Shown: piece by piece, positions 23,410-35,648 of the stretch | How positions within the stretch are numbered: the stretch's first letter is position 1 | How the letters are laid out: every line of letters starts with the position of its first letter | Source of the DNA: Centroberyx gerrardi | Taxonomy: Eukaryota > Chordata > Actinopteri > Beryciformes > Berycidae | Assembly (NCBI RefSeq): GCF_048128805.1 | Contig: NC_136005.1 | Coordinates: 6,189,852-6,253,851 of the forward strand | DNA length: 64,000 nucleotides | Direction: 5' to 3' | Position numbers and translations under genes: made by a program | The notes under the pieces: generated by a model | What the model saw: only the letters and a program-made list of their open reading frames with translations | The model's database searches: none | Told to the model about the DNA's origin: nothing

Positions 23410-25194
23410 ACAACTACTGACTGTTTTAAGGGGCTCCATTTATGTAGTGACTTAAATGTTTGTTGAATTTGCTCGATAGCCTACATCAAAATTTTGTTAG
23501 ACTTTTCTTTTGATGATGATATTCTTGATATTCTTCTCTGCAATTCAAGTCATTTATGCTATACATATACTATACAGTAGCTCATATATATACTTATATA
23601 TAACCATTACTGTAAGTATGAACTGTCATATTATTACTAGTGGACACAAAAAATAACTTTACTACAGTAAATAGACATAGTTTCTATTTAACCATGGGCC
23701 TAACTTTTTGTGTTATATTGTGCCGTTGTAGAATGGAGGAAACCATTGTATACAGAATAAAATTTATTGGAAAAAGAATTTCATAGTTTTTGATGATTGA
23801 CATCCAGTCAGTGTTGTGTGCAGAGTAATTATGTTGACTCCCATACAAATATTTTCCACAAAGTTTCTAAAATGATCAACATCTTTCAAAAATTTTATTA
23901 ATTAATTTATTTATTTATTTTTAATATCAGCCTTCAATTGTAACATCTATGCCAGGCTGTGCAGGCATCACTAAAATAAGCTAAAGTAAGCTAAGCATAA
24001 TTACATAATAAGCAAAATAGGCTAATTGCTCCCCAAAACAAAATCTTATCAATGCTGAAAGATAAACAGTGGTTAAGTATCATTCTTAAGTGTCAAAATA
24101 TGGAAACTGAAAAAAGCAGATGCATTATTAAACATACATTGTGAAATATGAATCCAACAAATAAATAAAACCCACAGATTGAACAAATAATGTGCTTACT
24201 AAGAGTATCTTGTATCTAAAATAGCATTAGCATATCTATAAAATACATATTATCCCACTTAAAAACAACAAAGGAAAAACATGCTGTCTGCAAAAGTTAA
24301 CCTTCATTCAGGATAATCCTCACCTGTAAGATTAAAAATAATTTCAAAGTAAAAAATAATAATAATAATAAATAAATAAATAACTGATCCTACAAAAAGA
24401 TTCAGAATTTCTGTCACTAGTTAGTAAAACAATATCCTTCAACTGAGCTTTTCTGTTCCTCTATTTAATTTTTTTTACTTTTTGAAAAGTAAGTAAATTT
24501 CAAACTGGGTTTCTTGATGGCATTATACATTAGGTGACTGGAAAATCTAATTTCTCTGGCTTGTAGGAAGAACTATCCTAGGATGTAAGGTGTTACGGAG
24601 TTTTCTTAATGGGACATTTAAGCAGGAAGGATGAATCCCTTATACATAATCCATATCTTAGCTGTTTTGATGGATCACATGTAAGGAACTTGGTTCAGAG
24701 AAAAAGTAAACGTAACTCACATCTTTCATTGCAATGCAAAATTGACACAAAATTAGAACAAAGGGATATTTTTTCAGCAAATTAGCACTGATGACAAATT
24801 GCTTTAAGATTTTTATGTTGGGCATTTCACTCTTTTTTTATTTCCTTAAATGGAAAAATACTTTTTTGCATCTTCTTAATGCTGTATGGTTTTCCCTGTT
24901 GATTGGAGTTTAAGTAATTGTGGGGATTCAGGCCAGAGCTATTTTTTTTTTATTATTATTATTATAATAAGGCTGACTGCCACATTCTCAATGAACTAAC
25001 TCCTAGTTGTGGGGTTTCAGAACACTGACATTGACAAGTAAATGTCAAAAACCGATACTAAGAATGTTCTACAAGTGATCTAGTGAATATTTGTATTTGC
25101 CACTTAAAATCTGTGAAGACAGCTTTGCAGGAAAGCCCTTACGCCACTCAAACTAAAACTAACGATTGCTTTTGACCCAATGTTAATGTTTTAG
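23410..25194 (+). other. htr3-like A 3' flank and upstream region of htr3-like B
   Basis: AT-rich with no recognised gene. The start exon of htr3-like B should lie here, but no ATG-bearing exon ending in phase 0 at a good donor could be selected. Confidence 0.5.
23756..23761 (+). terminator. Candidate polyadenylation signal of htr3-like A
   Basis: AATAAA about 350 bp after the stop codon. Confidence 0.45.
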
Positions 25195-28100
25195 CGCTGC
25201 CCGCTGACAGTCAAGCCTTCTAAGGTTCTATTCATCTTCATCTCTGTGCTCATGCATGGTAAGTAAAGTACAGTTCTTACAATACAGTATTATACATAAA
25301 TCTCATTTTCATAGATTTAGTACTATTATCACCTCCTGATGATCTTGTTCAGGATCAAGACAGAGTTGATTACCTCTACCTACCTAACTACCTACCTAAG
25401 TCATTGGTTGAATTAATTCAGGGGGGTTAGTGACACTGATGGTTTATTTTATGGCGTATGGAGGATGCTGTTATGATCTCAATCAATAATAATTGGCAAC
25501 TTTCCAGTATTTTGACATACAGAAGATGTCAAAGATAATGAATTTATTGGGGCATCCTCATGGCTCAGCAGACTCAGGCGACTGTGTGCAATCAAATAAG
25601 CAGAAAAACATATTGACAAACAAAAAAGAAAAAACACATTGAAAGTAAAGCATTACTCAGTTAATAAGCAGGCATGATCTAATGTATCTCTTATTTAAAG
25701 CTACACTAGGCAAGAATTTTAGGAAAAATACACCTGTCAAATCATCTTAGATCACAAGGTGGGGCTTCAAAAGAGAAGAGCGTCCAATCCGCCGTGAGAC
25801 ACCGTAGATTCGCCCTATTTGCCCAAATGAAATTCTTCTATCGGGTTTGGTCAATGGCGGGAAAAGTTCTCTACCCACAGGCAGTGACAAATCACAAAAT
25901 GACAAAATCGTAAAACACAAACTTTATCCTAAACAGCACTGAGCTTCGTAAAGGGAAAAGTTAGAACTCTCTTGACCTGTTGGTAGAAGTACGGCTGTTA
26001 TTTCTGGGTATTGAAATTCCAACATTTTTCCTCTCGCTGCCATTTGGAGCGAAGTCGCCTAGTGCAGATTCAAGAACCATACGACCGGTCTGCCGACAAA
26101 GCGTTCTTCTTCTTCCCTCCGTAGCTCCATGCAGTGCCGTCACGGTGAACTGCTCTCGACCCGACCCGCCGGCCCTCCTGGAGGCTCTCGGCCCGGTCTT
26201 CGACCTGAGCCCCATACGACCCGTCAGGAGCTTGTCGACTCCCACCACCATCAACATTAGCTTCACCCTGTTTGGCATTCTGGGAGTGGTACGGGGCACT
26301 TTATAAAGTATTATTAGTAATTGTTTGTAAGTATAATTATGTACAAAACAGTTTATAATGCAGCTTAAAGTAATGTTTTAACAAATTGTTAGGTCTTTAC
26401 ACTTGTTTGGTTCGATTCATCCGAACCCTAGAGCATTTACTCCTTTAGTTTGGTTTGTTTTGGCAGAAGAGAACAATGCCATTCGAACTCATGTGCCACC
26501 TAACAACCGCACCTTTACCGAGGCTATGGCTGACAACACAGCTAATTTTCACCGGGCTTTAAATAGTCATGTGTTGAAATATACTGTAAGGTCAAAAAAG
26601 CCTTTCATTAAAAAATCAGTGAATCAAACATAAAAAAGCTAAATGTTGGTTTCTTTTTCAGGATGAAAAGGCCCAAGTCCTGTCAACGTATATCTGGCAA
26701 AGGATAGTGAGTACTCAATTTGCAACCTGCATCTGTTCAGTTCTGAAACGACCAAGTTGGACATTAAGAAATCTAACCAGCTGTTCAGAGCTTTAGCTGC
26801 CCAAGACCTGAAGACTGAAGGGTGTTTCGTCACCTGAAAGCTCTCTATATCAGACTGCTTTAAGGACGTATTGCTAGCTGACATTAGCAAATGCTGTGAG
26901 TCAGTTGCTTGTGTCCTTGTGGCTGTGCTTGTGCACCAACCACCTGATATTCAGCAGGTCATCGTTTGTGGACAATTAATCCTGTGATTATCTTGTGTTG
27001 CAGTCATGGACAAATGAGTTTGTCAGCTGGGACCCAGATCAGTGCGGTGCTTCAAGGATTACTCTTCCAAGAAAAAAGCTCTGGGTGCCAGATTTGGTGA
27101 TCAATGAATTGTAAGTTCCATCTAGATCTCTACCCAAGCTATAAATGGGTCAGGACTGAGCCTGATCCGTGCTCCGTGCAAGAAAAGTGAGAGAATTACA
27201 CTTTCCCACCATGATTCCGTGAAGGAGGCACGACTAGGAACAGGTAGTAACGGTGCAACACGATTGGTCGGGGTGATGGTAAACTACCTTCAACTCCAAC
27301 AACCTGGGTTTTTTTCCCTAACCTTAACCAGCTTAGCTTTTCACATGATGAACAGTTGATGTCCAATTCATTCTAATTACATGCTGTTGTCACATAAACC
27401 AAATTATGGTCTGCGTGGTCCAACATGTAGTCTTCGTTTCAGACTTCGTGCTCATTTCATGAAATTTTATGAGATCACATTGGACTTTGAATAGGTCACT
27501 GGCCTGTTGGGTCTCCACATGACAGGAGAACTAGTATGATGCGTTTTACGTTTCCAGCAGCAGCAACAGCGGTTTGTTTAGAATAAATAGAAGAAAAACT
27601 GGGTAGTTAGCATGAGCAGTGATAGCCAGCGAAAGCATTGTTAATTTATTTGTAAGGAGATGTGTGTGGGTTTTGAATTTTGCTGAGTGGGCCTTTATAG
27701 GAGCAGCAGCCAAAAACTTGCCTTGTATAATAAAGTAGCTAATATGTTTGACTTGTTCCTTTTATTTTGCAGAACTTTGCAAGTTTAATAAAAATGCTTT
27801 GCAAATATAGTCATTCTTATTTGTATAAAAGAAAGCTAGTACCAATTATTGTGTTTCCTTTGATTTTATGTTTTCTTTTGAACTCCTGCTTTCTCCCGTC
27901 CTTCAGTATGGCGAAGAACTCGGCTCCGTTTGTCCCATACGTCTATCTCTGGTCTGACGGCACGGTGAAAGATTTTCAGCCCGTCAAAGTGCTCAGCTCC
28001 TGCAGGCTCGACATTTACAACTTCCCCTTCGACATCCAGAACTGCACTTTCACCTTCAACTCCTACTTTCACCGTAGTAAGTAGGAACTTTGTGGATCTT

Positions 28101-28372
28101 TATTTTTTCATTTGTCGGTTCTTTGGTGATTCAACCTTACAGAACATAACACTAGGGTTAGACCAATATATCAAGCCGCTGTTGGCCTTCTTATTAAAAA
28201 TCAGATATCGGCCAGTCAGTGTCATCCACCACCAATATGATAGATATGATGCAGTTTGTTTGATTACATTTTTATTGTAGAATTGATAAATACCAGACAG
28301 GGAAGCCCTTAACTTGATATAACTCTTATGTGACATTTTGATCAGATTCCACAGAAGAGTTTTGTTATTAGC

Positions 28373-28433
<61 letters not shown>

Positions 28434-31400
28434 TCATCATTATTATCATAATCATTATTAGCCTTGGTTTTTCAATGGAGATTTTCAGTGTCCCATGGCC
28501 TAAATGCTGTTTCAGAGGCTTTTCCACCCTGACAAGAATACAATTCTGGGTGCAACACTGAACACTTAATGTTTTATTTAATACTGTTTTGGCATGAAAG
28601 TGGTCAAGTTTAAAGATCTTGAATATCAGCATGATGTGTCAGTACCTCACTTTAACAGCAGCTTCAATCTAAAAATATCTGTATCTGTATCGGCCTTCAA
28701 AAACCCATATCAGTCAGTCTAGTAATTCTTATCCTGCAAGTTGAAAGGTATAAGGTGCACTGTACACATTGGACATGTTTTATAATAATAAAAGCATCAA
28801 ATGTTCCTCTCAGTGTCCGCCGTGCAGATGAAGTTGACGGTGTCTGCAGAGGATATTCTGAGAAACTCTAAAGACGTGATCACAACCATGGGTGAGTGGG
28901 AGCTGGTCGGCATCAGGTCAGAGAAATACCAGCCACCTGCTTCGGGTAAAGAACATCCCTCCGATGACCCTTATGACAAGCTCCGCTTCTACGTAAGGAA
29001 TTACTGTGGTTTGTAACCTTTTAGTGAGCAGGTGACTTTATGTTGAACAATGTTATTTATTCAGACAGTTAGGGAGGGACACAGGATAAAAAAAAGTCTG
29101 GTGAGATTTGATCTCAGGATCATGTGAATCCAGAGACAGGGGTTTTATGAACTTCACCACTGTGGGGCTGTAGCTTATTATTCCACTGCTTATTTTACAT
29201 AATAGTTTATTTTATTTATCCTTTATTTAACCAGGGACCATCTCTTTTTCATCTGAATGTTAATCTGAAAGAGTGTAACATGGGCTAATAGTATATAGTT
29301 ACCGTAACGAAGGTGCATGACCAACATCATATGCAGTTACCTGAACATGAATGCTGTATGTAAAGCCATTACAACCATTGAACAACAACAATGTTTACTT
29401 TTCTACCATACAAATGGACAGTACTTAGCCAAACTAGTGTTGACATTTGGTCACTTTGCGTTGTCAGACAGGATAATGCAGTTGCCCTCTATATTTAAAG
29501 CTACAGTTTAGAATGAATTTTGCCATTTGGGGTATTTTCACATAACTGTTCTTGATGGGTTCATTTTGTACAAGCAAAATAAGCTTTATGCAACTTTATG
29601 TAACCCATCAGAACTTAAAAGACAGTTCTGTTTTCTACATGTTTTCTGCATTACAAATCTAACCAGCCTTTTACAGCCTCAAAATACATGTAAAACTCAT
29701 GTTTAGCTTTTACATACTGACTGCCATTGCATCAAAAGCTCAGACAGTAAATTTCAGTTAAATAAATCTGTATCTAAACAAAGCCAGCGGTGAGGTGATA
29801 GTGTTAAAACTGAAATACATATTGGGCCTTTAACCACTGGCTATTTTGTTATTTCTGCTATATCATTACAGAATTGTGATCATATATGGCACATAAATAA
29901 TCAGAATTATTTAAATCACATTCTGCAACATAGGAATTTGTCTTGGTGACTTGGTGAGTTTCAGGACATACAGACACACAATATGGTACAATGACAGTAG
30001 AACCTCATGTCGAGTGGGAAGGCACGAGACATAATCTGGAGTGTATATGTCATTTTATACACAGTACATTCACAGCACCAGATGTGTCAATAAACATGAC
30101 GGTACTACTGTACATTTATTTACACCGTTCCAGATCACGGTGCGGCGCAGAGCCACCCTGTATGTGGTGAACATCCTGATCCCCAGCTGCTTCCTGATCG
30201 CAGTGGACCTCTTCAGCTTCCTGCTGCCTCCCCAGAGTGTGGACCGCTCCTCCTTCAAGATGACCCTGATCCTGGGCTACACCGTCTTCCTGCTCATGAT
30301 GAGCGACCTGCTGCCCATCACCGGGAACACCATTCCTCTCATGAGTCAGTATAATGCCCATACTGCAGATACATTCAGTGGAATTTGTTTCTTGTTTCTT
30401 GTGGTCTCTGTGACTTTGACCCTTGCACTCCTTACTATTGGTACTTACTATTGCTTGTAATGTTGCTGATCCAGGAAAGTCATCTTTTTTTTTACTGTTG
30501 CTCTCTTTGTAAGTCTCACTGGATAAAAGTGTTAGCAAAATGCCAGACGTGAATGTGAATGAAACGTTAGTAATGCAAAAGCAATTAATCTGGCCTAGAC
30601 CAGCAATGCTGCAATACTCCTGATTCTGATTGAGAAAAGAAATGTAATAGTTTTGTCCCAAAATTCAAAATCCATTTGTGATAAAAATCGCTCACAAGAA
30701 AAATTTTTTTTTGAAAAAACGAAAAAAAAAAAAAAAAAAATTGAAAAACTTTGTCTATTTCAAGATGTCTACAAAATACTATGATTTTTGAGAATAGAAT
30801 GACCTGTAGTTTTGAACTGTTGAATGAGGAATTTCAAGTAAAAGAGTTGGTTTTTTTTTTTTTTGCACAAATGGATCTATGGCACAAGAAAGCATCTTTG
30901 AAGAATATTATGTCCACTGACTCCAGTATCATTGGTCCCCAACCTCTGGTTCGGGACACTCCTAAAGGAATCATATTAGAGAGAGACCAAGGACAGCAAC
31001 TAGCTGTTATGATCCAATCATTTTCACATGTTATTTCTAGTAAAACAAACTACATAAGATCTTGTGAAATCTATCTTTCATTGACTTTTACTTTGACATA
31101 TACATGACTTGTGGGGACAGTGGGTCACAGATTCTATCAAAGGTGCATTATAGGGATGCTGAGAAAAAAAACAAACACTGGGAACCACTGCTGTAGACAG
31201 GGTCAGTCGTCTCTCCCTCTCTCCTCTCTCCATCTCAGATGTGTTCCTGTCTCTCTGCCTGGCTCTGATGGTGGCCAGTCTGCTGGAGACGATCCTCATC
31301 ACCAACCTGCTGTGTGGCTCCAGTAATTTCTCTCCCGTCCCCCGCTGGGTCAGAGTGCTCGTTCTTCACATCCTGGGCCGCCTGGTGCGGCTTCCTCCAA

Positions 31401-32484
31401 AGCCCAGAGATCCAGGAGACACAATCATCCAAAATCCTGCAGCACAAGGTAGAACGTCAGACCTGGGATGTGGTTTTGCACCGGCAACCAGATTAAATGC
31501 TCATTCACATCTAGAACAATAACTATAAAGATAACTATGAACTGTAACAATACATTGTTGCTCAAGCATTCACACTACAACGATATCGGTGATCAGTTCC
31601 TCAGCAAAAAGTGAGCTACCGAATTCTCTGCACCCTTCTTTCTTACAACTTTAATTTGATTGGTTGAAAATGTTTTATCGCTTTCTCTGCATCCCAAAAA
31701 TCGCTCTTGATGGTTTTATAGTTATATTTGTAGTGGGAACACAGACTTTCTATTTGCTTATAATGATTTAAATCTTTTTATAGTTATCGTTCTAGATGTG
31801 AATGGGCCTTAAGACAGATAATAAAGTGATTTCCGGTCCAAGTCTCTCACTGTTGGCCACTGAACAACCCCATGGGAATTAAGGGTTATGTGCCTTGCTC
31901 AACAATTGGTTTTGAGGGAGGAAAGCACATTGCACATTCATTTTCATCAACCAATCAATCAATCATAATCTTTATTTATAATGCAATTTTCGTATAAGTG
32001 AATGCAACTCAAAGTGCTTTCCAGTGCAGTAGATAAGACTGTTTAGGGATTCAAACCAGGAACTTTTCCAGTTACAATCCTGCCTCTTCAGCTTTTAGGC
32101 TGCCACCTACCACAGTGATAAGTAATTCTGGACTGAGTATCTTTGTGCAAAGCCATATAACCAGCCAGCGATGCCATCACCAGCTCTATTCCCTCTGTAA
32201 CAGAAATGAAAGCCTGCCCTCCAGTGGCTGATGGGAAACCTCCAGAGGACAAGGGGCCGGCGGTGGAGGACGAGGCCCTGGAGGAGCTGAGGAGGCTGGG
32301 GAAGGACCTCCAGGCCGTCCGCCTCCAGGTGGAGCAGCAGCTGACTGGGAACCGGAGCTCTGAGGACTGGAACCAGGTGGGTTTCATCATCGACCGCCTG
32401 CTGTTCGGCCTCTACATCCTCTTCATATCAATCAGCTTCATCACCATCACCTGCATTTGGGTGCAGTCGTACAGCATAGTGTGA
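25195..32484 (+). CDS. 5-HT3 receptor-like Cys-loop channel subunit B (476 aa seen, start exon not found)
   Basis: Nine exons: 25195-25258, 26125-26288, 26662-26706, 27004-27110, 27907-28076, 28814-28992, 30134-30344, 31239-31448, 32204-32484, phase-matched to subunit A. The first listed exon reads [20 protein letters not shown] and is preceded by an in-frame TAG that is also part of its acceptor, so the start codon must be in an unseen upstream exon. It has the Cys-loop [15 protein letters not shown], loop D Trp (STYIWQRI) with the Arg two residues on, loop A INEF, loop B Tyr (NSYFH), M2 [20 protein letters not shown] and M4 near the C-terminus. Exon 7 is longer than in the others (179 nt), giving a longer loop before loop C. 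Exons 8-10 are almost identical to A at nucleotide level while exons 2-7 are not. Confidence 0.88.
28152..28722. mobile_element. hAT-like MITE with internal TAG microsatellite
   Basis: The left end AGGGTTAGACCAATATATC and right end ATATCAGTCAGTCTAG are related inverted termini of a fish hAT-type family with ATATCGGCC motifs. The interior includes a TAG tract at 28372-28433. In htr3-like B intron between exons 6 and 7. Confidence 0.55.
31850..32110 (-). mobile_element. SINE-like fragment
   Basis: The text GGGTTATGTGCCTTGCTCAA and the following tRNA-like segment resemble a fish tRNA-derived SINE. Located in the last intron of htr3-like B. Limits approximate. Confidence 0.4.
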
Positions 32485-35400
32485 TTTTGCTTTTGGCTGT
32501 CTTTTTTTCCATTATACATTTGTAGTTGCATGAATGAATGAATGAACGAATAGCAGGGCAAAGTTCATCTTTTTACAAACATTTTCCCTCTCCTCTAGTC
32601 ATTGTAAAAGCTCTCAAAAATCCCATCTATCTCTCTCCTTAGCTCTTATTTTATTTATTTTACTTTTATTTAACGAGATAATTCTTACATTTATACTGTC
32701 AGGGCATTAAGGCTCTGAAGCGTGACTATTGTTGCTTGTAATCTTGGAATTAATGCAAATTCTACTGTTCCACTCTCAGCCAAAAGCCTAAATTGTAAAT
32801 ACTTTTGACCGATTAGTGGTTCACAGTAATTAAGACTCCACTGTTCGTGTGAGGTTTGCTTGAAATGCAAATTGCTTTTTTTCTGTGTCACTCAAAACAA
32901 ATAAGACTTAGTATTCTATAATATGTGGCACTAAGACCTCAGGGAAGTGTTCCCTTAAACTGCTCTAATTTCCCCTGTCCCTTTGGTACAGTATGCGTTT
33001 TCACATGAATGTAATTAAGTTCTGCATGCCATTGTAGAAAAATTTGCATTTTTGGGGTAATAAAATACTGTGCCTTTTATGAAAATAATCTCTTTTGTGT
33101 TTGTATTTTTTTTTACATCAGATTACAATCAGATAAACCCAGTGGATTTTCTGAAATTCTCTGAAAGAGCAACTTCTGGACCGGTGTCTTAGTCTCAGTC
33201 TTTTCAGTCCCTTTTCACTGTGAACTGTCTAATAAAGCAGAAATACCATGAAAATAATCTTTAAAAAAAGCTTTTACACTGAAATGCTCGGGGAATACGG
33301 GGGCATGATGCTTTCATCGTTTTTGGTGAGTTTTGCACAGTGGCATGTACCCTTTCAAGGGAGAAAATGAGATATACTTGCATTCTTTCTGACCTCTCAC
33401 TGAGATTAATGTAATAAAATCTAAAAATTACAGGTAAAAAAATTAAATGTAATGTGAAATTGATCAACTTTGGAATATCAAATAGGACCCTACCAAAGTA
33501 GTTTCCAATAAAGTTTATGTTTCAAACTAAGTAAAAATATGTTTCCACACAAGATACTCAACCAGTATTTATAGTATAAGTATTTTTAGATTATGTCACT
33601 TAGTTGGTAAACTATTTAGGAATTGAAACTTCCACCTTCATAAGAAGTTGCACTGTTCTGTCAATAAGAGTCAATACTCAACTCTTTTTGCCCTTAAGAA
33701 TTCCAAGTGAATCGGCGTTAGGTTGCTGAAAGTGAAGAGACATTTTGATAATCACTTTATTGATAATTTTGGCATTTTTAAAAATATGGCAGATATTTAG
33801 ACCAAACATGATCATACAGTTAATGGTGTAAAAATTAGACAAGTCAAATTGATGGAGAAGGTTTACAGTTGTGTTTCCAGGTTTTGGCATCTCGCAATTT
33901 TTTCATCTGAAGGAGATACAGACAATTCGTTTCTGCACAGACTGGATAAGAGAAGGAGGCAAGTGTCTTATGGTTTTATGGAGAGGATGAAAACATTCAT
34001 GTGGGCTTAAATGATCACTGCAGACCAATGTAAGCTGTTGAAGAGAAGTAAGGCATGTGCGCCTGGTTTGAATAGTCTACATATAATGGAAAACCTGTGG
34101 TATAAAAGACCTTCAGACTGGTTATCTGCCCCGTTCAAAATGAAAAAAATAATAAATAGTCACATAACAGATTATCAAACAATGACACTGCAGGTTGTGG
34201 ATTCTCTTCTCAGGTGCTGGTTAGAGCAGGAATAATCGTTTACATTGAAAGGTTTAAGAAACTATCATATTTACATATCTTTAATGTATATATACAACAA
34301 CAACAGAACTGGAGCGAACACATACAAAATCCATTAACGATAGACAAATATGAAACAAGTCAGGCACTGAAAGGTGTCGGACTTGTTTCATATTTGTGTA
34401 TCGTTAATGTGTCTTTGCAGGAGCCTTTTTATTTCATACGTCATGTGATTAACAAGGTGAGCTCACCTGAGGTATATTCCACTGTGATGAGCTGTGTGTT
34501 TACATATAGCTCTATATGTTATATTTGTGCAGGGCCTAACTCACAGCCAAAGTTAATACACCTGACATGTCAAAGCTGCTGGAGATCCCATTTAAAATAC
34601 CAATCTAATTATCATTTCAATGAAATGCAAAGAAGACAACCCACATCCTTGTTTGATTAGTCTTTTATGTAAAGATGCAAAACTGTGTTTTGATAGGCTA
34701 GACATGCAAGCCAGCAACGGAGAAGGCAATGCAGTCAGTCAGCGCTGCAGTATCTCAAAGGAGCCATCTGGGAATATTTCACCTCTGTGTGCTGTGTGAA
34801 GCGTGATCAAACGATCTCGCTAAATTGATTTTCTGTAATAATGTCGTCCCCCACAAATGATGTAGGCAGCCTTTGGGCCAATCAGTAACAAGATGCTTCA
34901 TCCCTCCAAGTTTCGTCAAAATTGGACCGGTGGTGCAGCTTTTGGCCTTTTGATGTTTGACATTTTTACCTGTAATTACATCGAGATAAGAGAAAGAGAG
35001 AGAGAGAGAGAGCTGATAACCCCATCAGGCCAATCAGTGTGTTTTTTAAATGACAGAAAACAGAAAAATCGGACCAGTGACGTCTGTGATGTCACATCTG
35101 AGTTACGAATTTTGACCTGAATACATGGCTGCTTCCCCCCCCCCGGTGGTTTACAGCAGTTTGTCGATGCATATAGGATTGCTACATGTAAAAAGTTGAG
35201 AGTGTGTTTTAGTCCCGATCCCTCTGGGCAGGCAGGCTGGGAGAACAATCAACCACCTGGATATTATTGTGTTTGTTTTCGTCTAAACGGTCACGAACAC
35301 CAGGGAAGGGTCTGTTTACACAAATATGACAGCCGTGCCTGAAGATGTCCCAAAAAACCTGTTGTACAATCCAAACACTCATTATGCAAACACAGCCGTC

Positions 35401-35648
35401 AGATGGAGTGGAGCTCTGCAGGCGGTTGGACCTCAAGCTTGGATATGGATAGGAAGTGTTTTCAGTGGGAGTCATGATGTGGATAGTGTAGCATCATGTA
35501 GAGTCTATATTAGCCTCTAAATCCAGTCGTGGATATCCAAGTTCGTTGCTGAGGGATTCTTGTGGTGACGAAGCAGACTGTTTTCTTTATTCTTTGCTTT
35601 TGAATCTGAGGGATTCATCATGAAAATGGTTGAGCAGAGACTGACAAG
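32485..35648 (+). other. Region between htr3-like B and C; no gene recognised
   Basis: A candidate AATAAA for gene B lies at 33059-33064. The region holds a long inverted repeat at 34332-34409 and a GA tract near 34988-35012. Otherwise unremarkable AT-rich sequence. Confidence 0.5.
34332..34409. repeat. Hairpin: 30-bp arms, 18-base loop
   Basis: Arms at 34332-34361 and 34380-34409 are reverse complements with one mismatch (centre TATGAAACAAGTC / GACTTGTTTCATA). See findings. Confidence 0.85.
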
